Shown in pieces: positions 50,470 through 59,021 of a stretch of DNA of 64,000 bases. Made by a program: the position numbers and the translations under genes. Below the pieces are notes generated by a model that saw nothing but the letters and a program-made list of their open reading frames with translations, made no database searches and was not told the DNA's origin. The stretch comes from an uncultured Kocuria sp. (GTDB lineage Bacteria > Actinomycetota > Actinomycetes > Actinomycetales > Micrococcaceae): assembly GCF_947500125.1 (NCBI RefSeq), contig NZ_CANMRA010000004.1, positions 168,122 to 232,121 on the forward strand. The letters run 5' to 3'. The number at the start of each line of letters is the position of its first letter. Within the stretch, counting starts at the first letter, position 1.

Positions 50470-51471
50470 ATGAGCACCGTGCGCGAGCCGCCCCGTGTCG
50501 TCGTGCTGACCGCCGACGGCACACCACCGCCCGCCAACGAGGCCGCCCTCCGGGGCCTCGCCGACGTCACGGTGGTGACGCGGGAGAGGCTCGCCGAGGC
50601 CCTGGCGGGGACCGGCGGGCAGCGTCCCGCGGAGGTGCTGCTGCTGTGGGACTTCTTCTCGGACGCCCTCGCCGACGCGTGGGACGCCGCGACGGGGCTG
50701 CGCTGGGTGCACGTCGCGGCGGCCGGCGTGGACGCCATGCTGTTCCCGGCCCTGCGTGCCGGCGAGGTCCGGCTGACCAACGCCCACGGGGTCTTCGACC
50801 GGCCCATCGCGGAGTTCGTCCTCGCCGCGGTCCTGGCCCAGGACAAGCAGCTGCACCGCAGCCGGGCCCTGCAGGACGAGCACCGGTGGGTGCACCGGGA
50901 GCTGCGGCGCACCCAGGGCTCCACGGCCCTCGTGCTGGGCACCGGGGGGATCGGCCGCGAGACCGCCCGCCTGCTGCGGGCCGTGGGGATGGACGTCCGC
51001 GGCGCCGGGCGCACGGCCCGGACGGGGGACCCCGACTTCGGGACCGTCGTCCCCGCCGCCGAGCTGGCCGAGCACGTCGGCTGGGCCGACCACGTGGTGC
51101 TGGCCGCCCCGCTGACCGAGCAGACGCGCGGACTCGTGGGCCCCCGGGTGCTCGCGGCCATGGCCCCGCACGCGCACCTCGTGAACGTGGGCCGCGGAGC
51201 GCTGGTGGACGAGGACGCCCTGCGCGAGGCCCTCCGGGCGGGGCGCCCGGCCGCCGCGACCCTGGACGTCTTCGACACGGAGCCCCTCCCGCCGGACCAC
51301 CCCTTCTGGGAGATGGACAATGTGCACGTGTCCGCGCACATGTGCGGGGACGTGGAGGGGTGGCGGGACGAGCTCGCCGCCCAGTTCGAGGACAACCTCC
51401 GGCGCTGGACGGCCGGGGAGCAGCTGGTCAACCAGGTGGACAAGGACGCCGGCTACATCCGCTCCCCCTGA
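50470..51471 (+). CDS. D-2-hydroxyacid dehydrogenase (NAD-binding)
   Basis: 333 aa. Rossmann motif VLGTGGIGRETARLL, catalytic Arg in NVGRGALVDE, Glu in DVFDTEPLP, and His in HVSAHMCGD in place of the usual SPH. Reduces or oxidises a 2-keto/2-hydroxy acid. TAGGGT lies 6 nt before ATG (leaderless). Its divergence from the five-gene operon with a shared operator suggests joint control. Confidence 0.88.
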   Translation: MSTVREPPRVVVLTADGTPPPANEAALRGLADVTVVTRERLAEALAGTGGQRPAEVLLLWDFFSDALADAWDAATGLRWVHVAAAGVDAMLFPALRAGEVRLTNAHGVFDRPIAEFVLAAVLAQDKQLHRSRALQDEHRWVHRELRRTQGSTALVLGTGGIGRETARLLRAVGMDVRGAGRTARTGDPDFGTVVPAAELAEHVGWADHVVLAAPLTEQTRGLVGPRVLAAMAPHAHLVNVGRGALVDEDALREALRAGRPAAATLDVFDTEPLPPDHPFWEMDNVHVSAHMCGDVEGWRDELAAQFEDNLRRWTAGEQLVNQVDKDAGYIRSP

Positions 51472-51480
51472 CGGGGGGCG

Positions 51481-51508
51481 GGGCCCGCGGCGACGGCGCC
51501 GCGGGCCC
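51481..51508 (+). terminator. Hairpin after the hydroxyacid dehydrogenase gene
   Basis: GGGCCCGCGGCG and CGCCGCGGGCCC, perfect 12-bp arms with an ACGG loop, 10 nt after the stop and 36 nt before the alanine dehydrogenase start. May be terminator or attenuator. Confidence 0.65.
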
Positions 51509-51544
51509 GTGCCGGAGCACCACGACGAGAGGAGAGCGCCGACC

Positions 51545-52639
51545 ATGCGCGTAGCAGTTCCCCGAGAGATCAAGCCGGCCGAGCAGCGGGTGGGCCTCGT
51601 GCCCGCCGGGGTGACCCAGCTCGTGCGGGACGGCCACGAGGTGTTCGTGGAGACCGGCGCGGGGGAGGGGTCCGGGTTCGACGACGACGCCTACGCCGCC
51701 GCAGGGGCCGAGGTGGTCGACCGGTCCGCCGTGTGGGAGCGGGCGGAGCTGCTGGTCAAGGTGAAGGAGCCGGTGGCCGAGGAGTACGGGTTCCTGCGCC
51801 CCGACCTCACGCTCTTCGCGTACCTGCACCTGGCCGCCGACCGGCCGCTGACCGAGGCGCTGCTCGAGGCGGGCACCACCGCTGTGGCCTTCGAGACCGT
51901 GCGCTCCGGCCGCACGCTGCCCCTGCTCCAGCCCATGTCCGAGATCGCGGGCCGGCTCGCCGCGCAGTCCGCCGCCCACCACCTGCAGTCCAACGCCGGC
52001 GGCCCCGGTCTGCTGATGGGCGGGGTCCCCGGCGTCGCCGCGGCCAGGGTCGTGGTGATCGGCGGCGGGGCCGTGGGCACCCAGGCCGCCCTGATGGCCT
52101 CGGGGCTGATGGCCGACGTCACGGTGCTGGACGCCAACGGCGCGCGGATCCGCGAGCTCACCGACCTGCTCGGGCACCGGGCCCGCGTGCTCATGAGCGA
52201 CGAGCACGTGCTCGAGGAGGAGATCTCCGGTGCGGACGTGGTGATCGGGGCGGTGCTCGTCCCGGGGGCGGCGGCGCCCAAGCTCGTGCGCCGCGAGCAC
52301 CTCGGGGTGCTGCACGACCACGCGCTGCTCGTGGACGTCGCCATCGACCAGGGCGGGTGCTTCGAGACCTCCCACCCGACCACCTACGACGACCCGACGT
52401 TCGAGGTGGACGGCATCACCCACTACTGCGTGGCGAACATGCCCGGCGCGGTGCCGCGCACCGCGACCCGCGCCCTCGCCAACGCCACCACGCCCTATCT
52501 GCGGCGCCTGGCCCGCGGCCCGGAGCAGGCCCTGGCCGCCGACCCCGAGTTCGCGGCCGGGCTCAACACGGCCGCCGGGAGCATCCGGCACGCCGGGGTC
52601 GCGGAGGCCTTCCCGGACCTGTCGGCGCAGCTGGGCTGA
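51545..52639 (+). CDS. ald: Alanine dehydrogenase
   Basis: 364 aa; oxidative deamination of L-alanine to pyruvate and ammonia. Substrate Lys in LLVKVKEPV, His in AYLHLA, NAD loop VIGGGAVGTQAA, late THYCVANMPGAVPRTATRAL. Full length. GAGAGGAGAG precedes ATG 51545. It follows the hydroxyacid dehydrogenase by 73 nt and could return amino groups collected by the aminotransferases. Confidence 0.93.
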   Translation: MRVAVPREIKPAEQRVGLVPAGVTQLVRDGHEVFVETGAGEGSGFDDDAYAAAGAEVVDRSAVWERAELLVKVKEPVAEEYGFLRPDLTLFAYLHLAADRPLTEALLEAGTTAVAFETVRSGRTLPLLQPMSEIAGRLAAQSAAHHLQSNAGGPGLLMGGVPGVAAARVVVIGGGAVGTQAALMASGLMADVTVLDANGARIRELTDLLGHRARVLMSDEHVLEEEISGADVVIGAVLVPGAAAPKLVRREHLGVLHDHALLVDVAIDQGGCFETSHPTTYDDPTFEVDGITHYCVANMPGAVPRTATRALANATTPYLRRLARGPEQALAADPEFAAGLNTAAGSIRHAGVAEAFPDLSAQLG

Positions 52640-52664
52640 GTCCCGGCGGGTGCCCCGCCCGGAC

Positions 52665-53165
52665 TCAGCCCGGGGCCGGGGCGTCCGTCGCGAGCAGCCG
52701 GAGCAGCCGCTCCAGCTCCACCCGGTCCTCCGGGGCCAGGCGGGCGAAGTACTCCTCGGACTCCCGGCGCCGGTCCTCCCGGACCGTGCCGCGCAGGGCG
52801 GTGCCCCGGGGGGTCAGCGCCACCAGCGTGGCGCGCCGGTCGGAGGGGTCCGGCACCCGTTCCACGAGCCCCTTCTGCTCGAGCAGGTCCACCACCTCGG
52901 TGGCGGAGCGGGGAGCGATGCGCAGGGCGTCGGCGAGGTCCTTCACGCGCAGACGGCCGGGCCCGCCGTTCGGGCGGCAGTTCTCGGCCCCGGCGTGCAG
53001 GTGCCGCTGGGTCCCGGTGTGCCCGGCCAGGGCGTCGAGCGCCCGGAACTGGTGCGGGGTCAGCCCGAACGGGGCCAGCTGCTCGGCCCACCGACGGCGC
53101 AGCCGGCGGAAGGCGGCGTGCAGCAGGTCCCCGAGGCGGGCCGGGTCGGGATCGTCGTGGGGCAT
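52665..53165 (-). CDS. MarR-family transcriptional regulator
   Basis: 166 aa winged-helix regulator: HQFRALDALAGH, RVKDLADALRIAPRSATEVVDLLE and the wing VERVPDPSDRRATLVALT. TAGGAT lies 6 nt before ATG 53165, so leaderless. Divergent from the ABC exporter at 53239, the likely target, with the palindrome 53200-53216 between them. Confidence 0.9.
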   Translation of the reverse strand: MPHDDPDPARLGDLLHAAFRRLRRRWAEQLAPFGLTPHQFRALDALAGHTGTQRHLHAGAENCRPNGGPGRLRVKDLADALRIAPRSATEVVDLLEQKGLVERVPDPSDRRATLVALTPRGTALRGTVREDRRRESEEYFARLAPEDRVELERLLRLLATDAPAPG

Positions 53166-53199
53166 GGCGCCATCCTATCCCCATTGCGGGCTGCCTCAT

Positions 53200-53216
53200 A
53201 GAGAGGTAACCTCCTT
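53200..53216. promoter_or_regulatory. MarR-type operator candidate
   Basis: AGAGAGGT-A-ACCTCCTT, 8-bp half sites matching at six positions, in the 73-bp gap between marR and the ABC exporter gene. Confidence 0.5.
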
Positions 53217-53238
53217 GATATTCCCCGAGGAGGATCCC

Positions 53239-55164
53239 ATGACCACGACCCACCGCACCGGGCTCCTCCGCACCCCGGCGCACGGCGGCGGAGGCGTCCC
53301 GGCCGACGGACCGGGCGGGACGCCCGGTCCCGGCGGCGGTGGCGGGACCGGCGGCGGTGGTGGCACCCGCCCCGCCCGCCCGGACCCCGCGGACCGGGAG
53401 CAGCTCGCCCGGCGCCCCGTCAGCCCGCGCCGGATCGCGGCGCTGTTCGCCCCGCACCGGGCGACGACCGCGCTCGTCGTCGTGCTCATCACCGCGTCCT
53501 CGGTGGTCAACCTCGCCCAGCCGTTCCTGGTCCGGGGCATCATCGACGACGCCCTGCCGGACGGCGACACCCGTCTGCTGCTGGTGCTCTCCGCCTCGAT
53601 GGTCGGCGTCGCGGCGGTCACCGCCGTGATCGGCGTGGTTCAGACCTGGCTGGCCACCACGATGGGGCAGCGGGTCATGCACGCGCTGCGCGTGCGGCTC
53701 TTCACCCACCTGCAGGCCCAGTCCCTGGGGTTCTTCACCCGGACCCGGGGCGGGGAGGTGCAGTCGCGGCTCACGCACGACATCGCCGGGATGCAGTCCG
53801 TGGTCACCAGCTCCGCCACGGGGGTGGCGTCCAACCTCACGACCGCCGTGGCGACGGCGGTGGCCATGGTGGCGCTGTCCCCGGCGATGAGCCTGATCTC
53901 CCTGCTGGTGCTGCCCCCGGCCGTCTGGCTCTCCCGCCGCGTGGCCCTGATCCGCCGGGACGTCACCGACGAGCGCCAGCGGGAGCTCGCCGCGCTCCAC
54001 ACCCAGGTCGAGGAGGGCCTGTCCGTCTCGGGGGTCCGGCTCGCCAAGACCCTGGGGACCACCGGGCGGGACGCGGCCCGCTTCACCGAGCGCTCCGAAC
54101 GGCTCGTGGGCCTGGAGCTGCGCAGCCAGCTGGCAGGCCGCTGGCGGATGGCCACCATGCAGATCGTCTTCGCCGCGATCCCCGCCGTGATCTACCTGGC
54201 CGCCGGCTTCCCGGCCACCGGCGGCGGGATGACCATCGGCACCCTGGTGGCGTTCACCGCCCTGCAGGGGGCCGTCTTCCGGCCCGTGATGGGTCTGCTC
54301 AACATCGGCGTGCAGTGGGTGGCCGCGCTGGCCTTCTTCAGCAGGATCTTCGAGTACCTGGACCTCGAGCCGCAGGTCGTCCCGCCCGCCGCGCCCGTGC
54401 GGCTGGACCCGGCCACCGTGCGCGGGGAGGTCCGGTTCGAGGGCGTGCGCTGCGCCTACGAGGAGGGGGCCGACGTCCTGCGCGGCATCGACCTGGTGCT
54501 GCCGGCGGGCAGCACCACGGCGGTCGTCGGGCCCACCGGCTCGGGGAAGAGCACCCTCGGCTCCTTGCTCCCGCGGCTCAACGACGTCACGAGGGGGCGG
54601 GTGACGATCGACGGCGTCGACGTGCGGGACATCGAGCCGGCGGACCTCGCCCGGATCGTGGGCGTCGTCTCCCAGGAGACCTACCTGGTCCACGCCACGG
54701 TGCGCGCGAACCTGCTGCTCGCCGATCCGGACGCCTCCGACGCCGAGCTGTGGCGCGCCCTGGGGGCCGCCCGCATCGCCGACACCGTCGCCGGACTGCC
54801 GGACGGGCTGGACACCCCGGTCGGCGCCCGTGGCCACCGCTTCTCCGGCGGGGAGCAGCAGCGCCTGGCCATCGCGCGGACCGTGCTGCGCAACCCGCCC
54901 GTGCTGGTCCTGGACGAGGCCACCAGCGCCCTGGACAACACCACCGAGGCGCAGGTCCAGGAGGCCCTCGACCGGCTCGCCGCTGGCCGCACCACCCTGA
55001 CCATCGCCCACCGGCTCTCCACGGTCGAGCGCGCCGACCAGGTGGTGGTGGTCGCGGGCGGCCGCATCGTCGAGCGGGGCGCGCCGCGGGAGCTGCGCGG
55101 GGCCGGCGGCCCGTTCGCCCTGCTGGCCGCACGGACCGGCCCGGAGCACGCCACCGTCGCCTGA
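53239..55164 (+). CDS. ABC exporter, fused permease and ATPase
   Basis: 641-aa half transporter, presumably a homodimer. Gly/Pro-rich N-terminus (~15-45), six-helix permease (~65-350), then ATPase with Walker A GPTGSGKST, VVSQETYLVH, LSGG variant FSGGEQQRL, Walker B LVLDEATSALD and AHRLSTV. Likely drug or lipid export, induced through the MarR protein. GAGGAGG precedes ATG. Confidence 0.92.
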   Translation: MTTTHRTGLLRTPAHGGGGVPADGPGGTPGPGGGGGTGGGGGTRPARPDPADREQLARRPVSPRRIAALFAPHRATTALVVVLITASSVVNLAQPFLVRGIIDDALPDGDTRLLLVLSASMVGVAAVTAVIGVVQTWLATTMGQRVMHALRVRLFTHLQAQSLGFFTRTRGGEVQSRLTHDIAGMQSVVTSSATGVASNLTTAVATAVAMVALSPAMSLISLLVLPPAVWLSRRVALIRRDVTDERQRELAALHTQVEEGLSVSGVRLAKTLGTTGRDAARFTERSERLVGLELRSQLAGRWRMATMQIVFAAIPAVIYLAAGFPATGGGMTIGTLVAFTALQGAVFRPVMGLLNIGVQWVAALAFFSRIFEYLDLEPQVVPPAAPVRLDPATVRGEVRFEGVRCAYEEGADVLRGIDLVLPAGSTTAVVGPTGSGKSTLGSLLPRLNDVTRGRVTIDGVDVRDIEPADLARIVGVVSQETYLVHATVRANLLLADPDASDAELWRALGAARIADTVAGLPDGLDTPVGARGHRFSGGEQQRLAIARTVLRNPPVLVLDEATSALDNTTEAQVQEALDRLAAGRTTLTIAHRLSTVERADQVVVVAGGRIVERGAPRELRGAGGPFALLAARTGPEHATVA

Positions 55165-55218
55165 CCCGCGGGAGCCGGCACGACCACGAACGCTCGTGGT
55201 CGTGCCGGCTCCCGCGGG
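55165..55218. terminator. Bidirectional hairpin terminator, 24-bp arms
   Basis: Perfect arms 55165-55188 and 55195-55218 with loop AACGCT, directly after the ABC stop and facing the metE end. Confidence 0.85.
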
Positions 55219-55237
55219 CCGGCCGGTTCGCTCGGGG

Positions 55238-57643
55238 TCAGCCGCGCGCGCCGTGCTGGACGATCAGCGGCAGACCGGCGGGCTGCGCCGCCCGCTCGCG
55301 CGCGGTCCGGGCGGCCGCCACGAGGTGCTCCAGCGACGCCCTGGTCTCCTCGTAGCCGCGGGTCTTCAGGCCGCAGTCCGGGTTGACCCACAGGGTCCGC
55401 GCGGGGACGTGCTCGAGGGCTCGCTCGAGCAGCTGCTCGATCTCCTCCTGGGAGGGCACGCGCGGGGAGTGGATGTCCCACACGCCCGGTCCGATGCCCC
55501 GGGAGAAGCCGGCGGCCTCGAGGTCGGTCAGCACCTCCATCCGGGACCGGGCCGCCTCGATGCTCGTCACGTCGGCGTCCAGGCCGTCGATCGCCCCGAC
55601 CACCTCGCCGAACTCCGAGTAGCACAGGTGGGTGTGGATCTGGGTCTCGTCCCGCACTCCCGAGGTGGCCAGGCGGAACGCGTCCACCGACCAGCCGAGG
55701 TAGGCGGGCTGGTCCGCGCGGCGCAGCGGCAGGAGCTCCCGCAGCGCCGGCTCGTCCACCTGGATGATCCCGATCCCGGCGGCCTCGAGGTCCGCGACCT
55801 CGTCCCGCAGCGCGAGCGCCACCTGGTTCGCCGTCTCCCCGAGCGGCTGGTCGTCGCGCACGAAGGACCACGCGAGGATCGTGACCGGGCCCGTCAGCAT
55901 GCCCTTGACCGGCTTGTCGGTGAGGGACTGGGCGTGGCCGATCCACGGGACCGTGAACGCCTCGCCCCGCAGGCCCTCGCCCTCCCGGCTGACGTCGCCC
56001 CACAGGATCGACGGGCGGGTGCAGCGGGAGCCGTAGGACTGCACCCAGCCGTGCACGGTGGTCGCGAAGCCGTCGAGGTGCTCGGCGAAGTACTGGACCA
56101 TGTCGTTGCGCTCCGGCTCGCCGTGCACCAGCACGTCCAGGCCCAGCTCCTCCTGCAGCCGCACGACCCGCTCGATCTCCTCCCGCAGGAAGGCGTCGTA
56201 CCGGGCGTCCGTGAGGGCCCCGGACCGGTGCTGGGCGCGGGCGGCACGGACCTCGGGCGTCTGGGGGAACGAGCCGATGGTGGTGGTGGGCAGCGGGGGC
56301 AGGGGTCCGGACGCCGTGAAGGACCGGCCCTCCTGCGCGGCCCGGCGGTCCTCCGCGGGCGCCCGCCCGATGTCCGCGGCGGTCAGCGCCCCGGCGCGCG
56401 CGCGGACGGCCGCGTCGCGGACCCCCGCGGCGCTCTCCCGCGTGCGCCGGGCCTCGGCCGCCTCGGCCAGCTGCTCCGCGACGGCCGCCGGCCCGGCGGC
56501 GAGGCCGCGGGCCAGGGTCACGATCTCGCCGACCTTCTGGTCGGCGAAGGCGAGCCAGCTGCGCAGCAGCGGGTCCAGTCCGGTCTCCTCGGCCACGTCG
56601 TGCGGGACGTGGAACAGGGACGTGGAGGAGGCCACGGACACCTGGACGCCGCCGCGGGCCAGCTCCCCGAGCTGGTCCAGCCGGCCGGCCAGGTCGGCCC
56701 GCCACACGTTGTGCCCGTCGACGGCCCCGGCCACGAGCACGGCGGAGTCCTCGCCCTGGAAGAGCTCCAGCTCCTCGGGGGTCGGCGCCGCGCCCTTGAC
56801 GAGGTCGAGGTGCAGGGCCTCCACCCCGGAGCAGGCCAGGGGGTGCAGCAGCGGCCCGGGCGAGCCGTAGGAGGTGGTGACGAACAGCCGCGGGCGCCGG
56901 GGCACGGCGGACAGGGTCGTGTAGGCGTCCCACACGGACGCGGCGAGCTGCTCGGCCGGGACGTGCTGGTCCGCCACGAGCGCCGGCTCCTCCAGCTGCA
57001 CCCAGTCCGCGCCGGCCGCGGCGAGCTCGCCCAGCAGCTCCGCGTACACGGCGAGCAGCTCGGGGAGCCGCTGCAGCGGGTCGAAGCCCGCGGGGGCGCC
57101 GTCCTCGGCCTTGGCGAGCAGGAGGAAGGACACGGGGCCCACGAGGACCGGGCGGACGGTGAAGCCGTGCGCGGCGGCGCGGCGGACGTCGGCCACGAGC
57201 CGGTCGGCGGTGGCACGGAACGGGGTGCCCTGGCCGATCTCGGGCACGAGGTAGTGGTAGTTGGTGTCGAACCACTTGGTCAGCTCGAGCGGGGCGCGGC
57301 CCGCGTCGCCCCGGGCGAGCACGAAGCTCGCGTCGAGGTCGAGCCGGCCCTCGGCGTCGGCGAGGTCGGCGAAGCGGGACGGGACCGCCCCGAGGGCCAC
57401 GGCGGTGTCCAGCACCTGGTCGTACAGGGGGAACGCGGCGGGCAGGGACGAGTCCCGGGCGCCGAGGCCCAGCTCCACGAGCCGGCGGTGGGTCGCCAGC
57501 TGCAGGTCCGCGGCCGTGGACTCGAGCTGCTCGCGGGTCGAGCGCCCGGCCCAGTAGGCCTCGAGGGCCTTCTTCAGCTCGCGGCGGCGGCCGATCCGGG
57601 GGTAGCCGGTGATGGTGGCGGCGGGGAACGGGACGGTGGTCAT
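55238..57643 (-). CDS. metE: Cobalamin-independent methionine synthase
   Basis: 801 aa; transfers methyl from 5-methyl-THF-triglutamate to homocysteine. N-domain begins TITGYPRIGRRRELKKALE; the catalytic C-domain has zinc ligands in IHTHLCYSEF and NPDCGLKTRGY. Full length. AGGAGA before ATG 57643. Second gene of the metF-metE unit, 69 nt after metF, under the SAM riboswitch. Confidence 0.95.
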   Translation of the reverse strand: MTTVPFPAATITGYPRIGRRRELKKALEAYWAGRSTREQLESTAADLQLATHRRLVELGLGARDSSLPAAFPLYDQVLDTAVALGAVPSRFADLADAEGRLDLDASFVLARGDAGRAPLELTKWFDTNYHYLVPEIGQGTPFRATADRLVADVRRAAAHGFTVRPVLVGPVSFLLLAKAEDGAPAGFDPLQRLPELLAVYAELLGELAAAGADWVQLEEPALVADQHVPAEQLAASVWDAYTTLSAVPRRPRLFVTTSYGSPGPLLHPLACSGVEALHLDLVKGAAPTPEELELFQGEDSAVLVAGAVDGHNVWRADLAGRLDQLGELARGGVQVSVASSTSLFHVPHDVAEETGLDPLLRSWLAFADQKVGEIVTLARGLAAGPAAVAEQLAEAAEARRTRESAAGVRDAAVRARAGALTAADIGRAPAEDRRAAQEGRSFTASGPLPPLPTTTIGSFPQTPEVRAARAQHRSGALTDARYDAFLREEIERVVRLQEELGLDVLVHGEPERNDMVQYFAEHLDGFATTVHGWVQSYGSRCTRPSILWGDVSREGEGLRGEAFTVPWIGHAQSLTDKPVKGMLTGPVTILAWSFVRDDQPLGETANQVALALRDEVADLEAAGIGIIQVDEPALRELLPLRRADQPAYLGWSVDAFRLATSGVRDETQIHTHLCYSEFGEVVGAIDGLDADVTSIEAARSRMEVLTDLEAAGFSRGIGPGVWDIHSPRVPSQEEIEQLLERALEHVPARTLWVNPDCGLKTRGYEETRASLEHLVAAARTARERAAQPAGLPLIVQHGARG

Positions 57644-57670
57644 GAGGATCTCCTGGAAAGGTGTCGAGAG

Positions 57671-57696
57671 GTCGTGCGGAACGGTCGTGCGGAACG
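57671..57696. repeat. 13-bp tandem duplication between metF and metE
   Basis: GTCGTGCGGAACG occurs twice in a row (57671-57683, 57684-57696) in the spacer of the metF-metE mRNA. Confidence 0.6.
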
Positions 57697-57712
57697 GTGG
57701 GGAAGGGCGTGC

Positions 57713-58639
57713 TCAGGCGGGGAGCAGCAGCTCGTCGAGCGGGACGGGCACGTGCGGGACGCGGGGGAGCGCCACGTCCTCCAGCAGGTCGAGCGCGGCC
57801 CGGTGCTCGTTGAAGGTGTAGAGGTGCAGGCCGGGGGCACCGGCGTCCAGGGCGGCGCGGGCCAGCCGGGCCGCGAAGGCCACGCCGGCGCGGTGCCGCT
57901 CCGCGGGACCGGGCGCGTCCTCCAGCGCGGCGGCCAGGCCGGGGTGGGGCGCCAGGCCGGCCAGCCGGCACAGGGTCTGCAGCCGCCGCGGATCGGTGAC
58001 CGGCATGATCCCCGGCACGATCGGGATGGTCACCCCGGCCGCCCGCGCCGCGGCGACCAGCCGCTCATAGCGCTGCGGGCGGAAGTAGACCTGGGTGATC
58101 GCGAAGTCCGCCCCGGCGCGCTGCTTGCCGAGCAGCACCTCGACGTCGTGCCGGAACGAGGGCGACTCCGGGTGCCGGGTCGGGTAGGCGGCCACGCCCA
58201 CGGCGAGCCGTCCGGCCGCCAGGGACGCCGTGTGGCGGTGCTCGACCTCGCGCACGAGCTCCACGAGCTCGCCGGCGTGCCGCAGCTCGCCCTGCTCCGC
58301 CCCCGGTTCCCGGTCCCCGCGCAGGGCCAGGACGCCCCGGACGCCGCGGCGGACCAGCGCGGCCACGGTCCGCTCCAGCTCGGCCCGCGTGCTGCCGACG
58401 CACGTCAGGTGGGCCAGGGGCCGCAGGCTCGTGCGGGCCAGGAGGTGGTCGAGCAGGGCGAGCGAGCTGTCCCGGCGCTGCTCGTCCCCGCTGTACGTCA
58501 CCGAGACGTGGTCGGGACGGGTGGGCTCGAGCTCCTCGATGGTCCGCAGCAGCGTGTCGGCGCTCGCCGCGCTGCGCGGTGGATAGAGCTCGTAGGACAG
58601 GGACGGCGGCGCCGGCCGGGCGATCGGGCGTGGTGTCAC
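57713..58639 (-). CDS. metF: Methylenetetrahydrofolate reductase
   Basis: 308 aa; FAD enzyme making 5-methyl-THF for MetE. Motifs SYELYPPR, DHVSVTYSGD, LAHLTCVGS, LALRGDRE, GADFAITQVYF and LHLYTFNEH. GTG at 58639 with GGAGG 8 nt upstream is the start; the open frame beyond it covers the riboswitch. Product feeds metE in the same mRNA. Confidence 0.94.
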   Translation of the reverse strand: MTPRPIARPAPPSLSYELYPPRSAASADTLLRTIEELEPTRPDHVSVTYSGDEQRRDSSLALLDHLLARTSLRPLAHLTCVGSTRAELERTVAALVRRGVRGVLALRGDREPGAEQGELRHAGELVELVREVEHRHTASLAAGRLAVGVAAYPTRHPESPSFRHDVEVLLGKQRAGADFAITQVYFRPQRYERLVAAARAAGVTIPIVPGIMPVTDPRRLQTLCRLAGLAPHPGLAAALEDAPGPAERHRAGVAFAARLARAALDAGAPGLHLYTFNEHRAALDLLEDVALPRVPHVPVPLDELLLPA

Positions 58640-58709
58640 GTTCTTCCTCCAAGGGTCACCCCGAGGGAGGGCGGCAACCGTCCCGGGGCGGACCCGGGAG
58701 GGAGGCGGC

Positions 58710-58820
58710 AGCTCCATCGGTCCTGGCGGGAGCACCGTTCCGCGCACCCCGTAGCGGGGGCGCGGATGGTTGCTGCGGCGTCGACGAGCCAGGTCTCTCG
58801 GCCGCTCTGGATAGATGCAA
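58710..58820 (-). ncRNA. SAM-I riboswitch upstream of metF-metE
   Basis: On the minus strand the leader carries the S-box core: CATCTATCCAGAGCGGC, GAGAGACCTGG, GCAGCAACC (58768-58776), then a P3 hairpin of CCGCGCCCC/GGGGTGCGCGG and CGGTGCT (58731-58737), closing with GGACCGATG that pairs to CATC. All joints are in SAM-I order. Between it and the GTG, CCTCCCT stretches can pair with the metF GGAGG, so translational control is likely. SAM binding would shut down methionine synthesis. Confidence 0.85.
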
Positions 58821-59021
58821 GGCCCATTCCAGCGGCTGCCCCGCCGTGCTGCCAAGTGCGGGCGCCCAGAAGACGCCGGTGCGCCGACTGTGACGACCAC
58901 GACGTCACAGGACGCAACACGGACACGCGGCGATGCACGGGCGGTGGAGCGCGGTTCTGCGCCCCGCGTGCCCCCGACATAATGGACGGGCCCCCGCCCC
59001 GGACCGCAGGAACGAGCGCCC

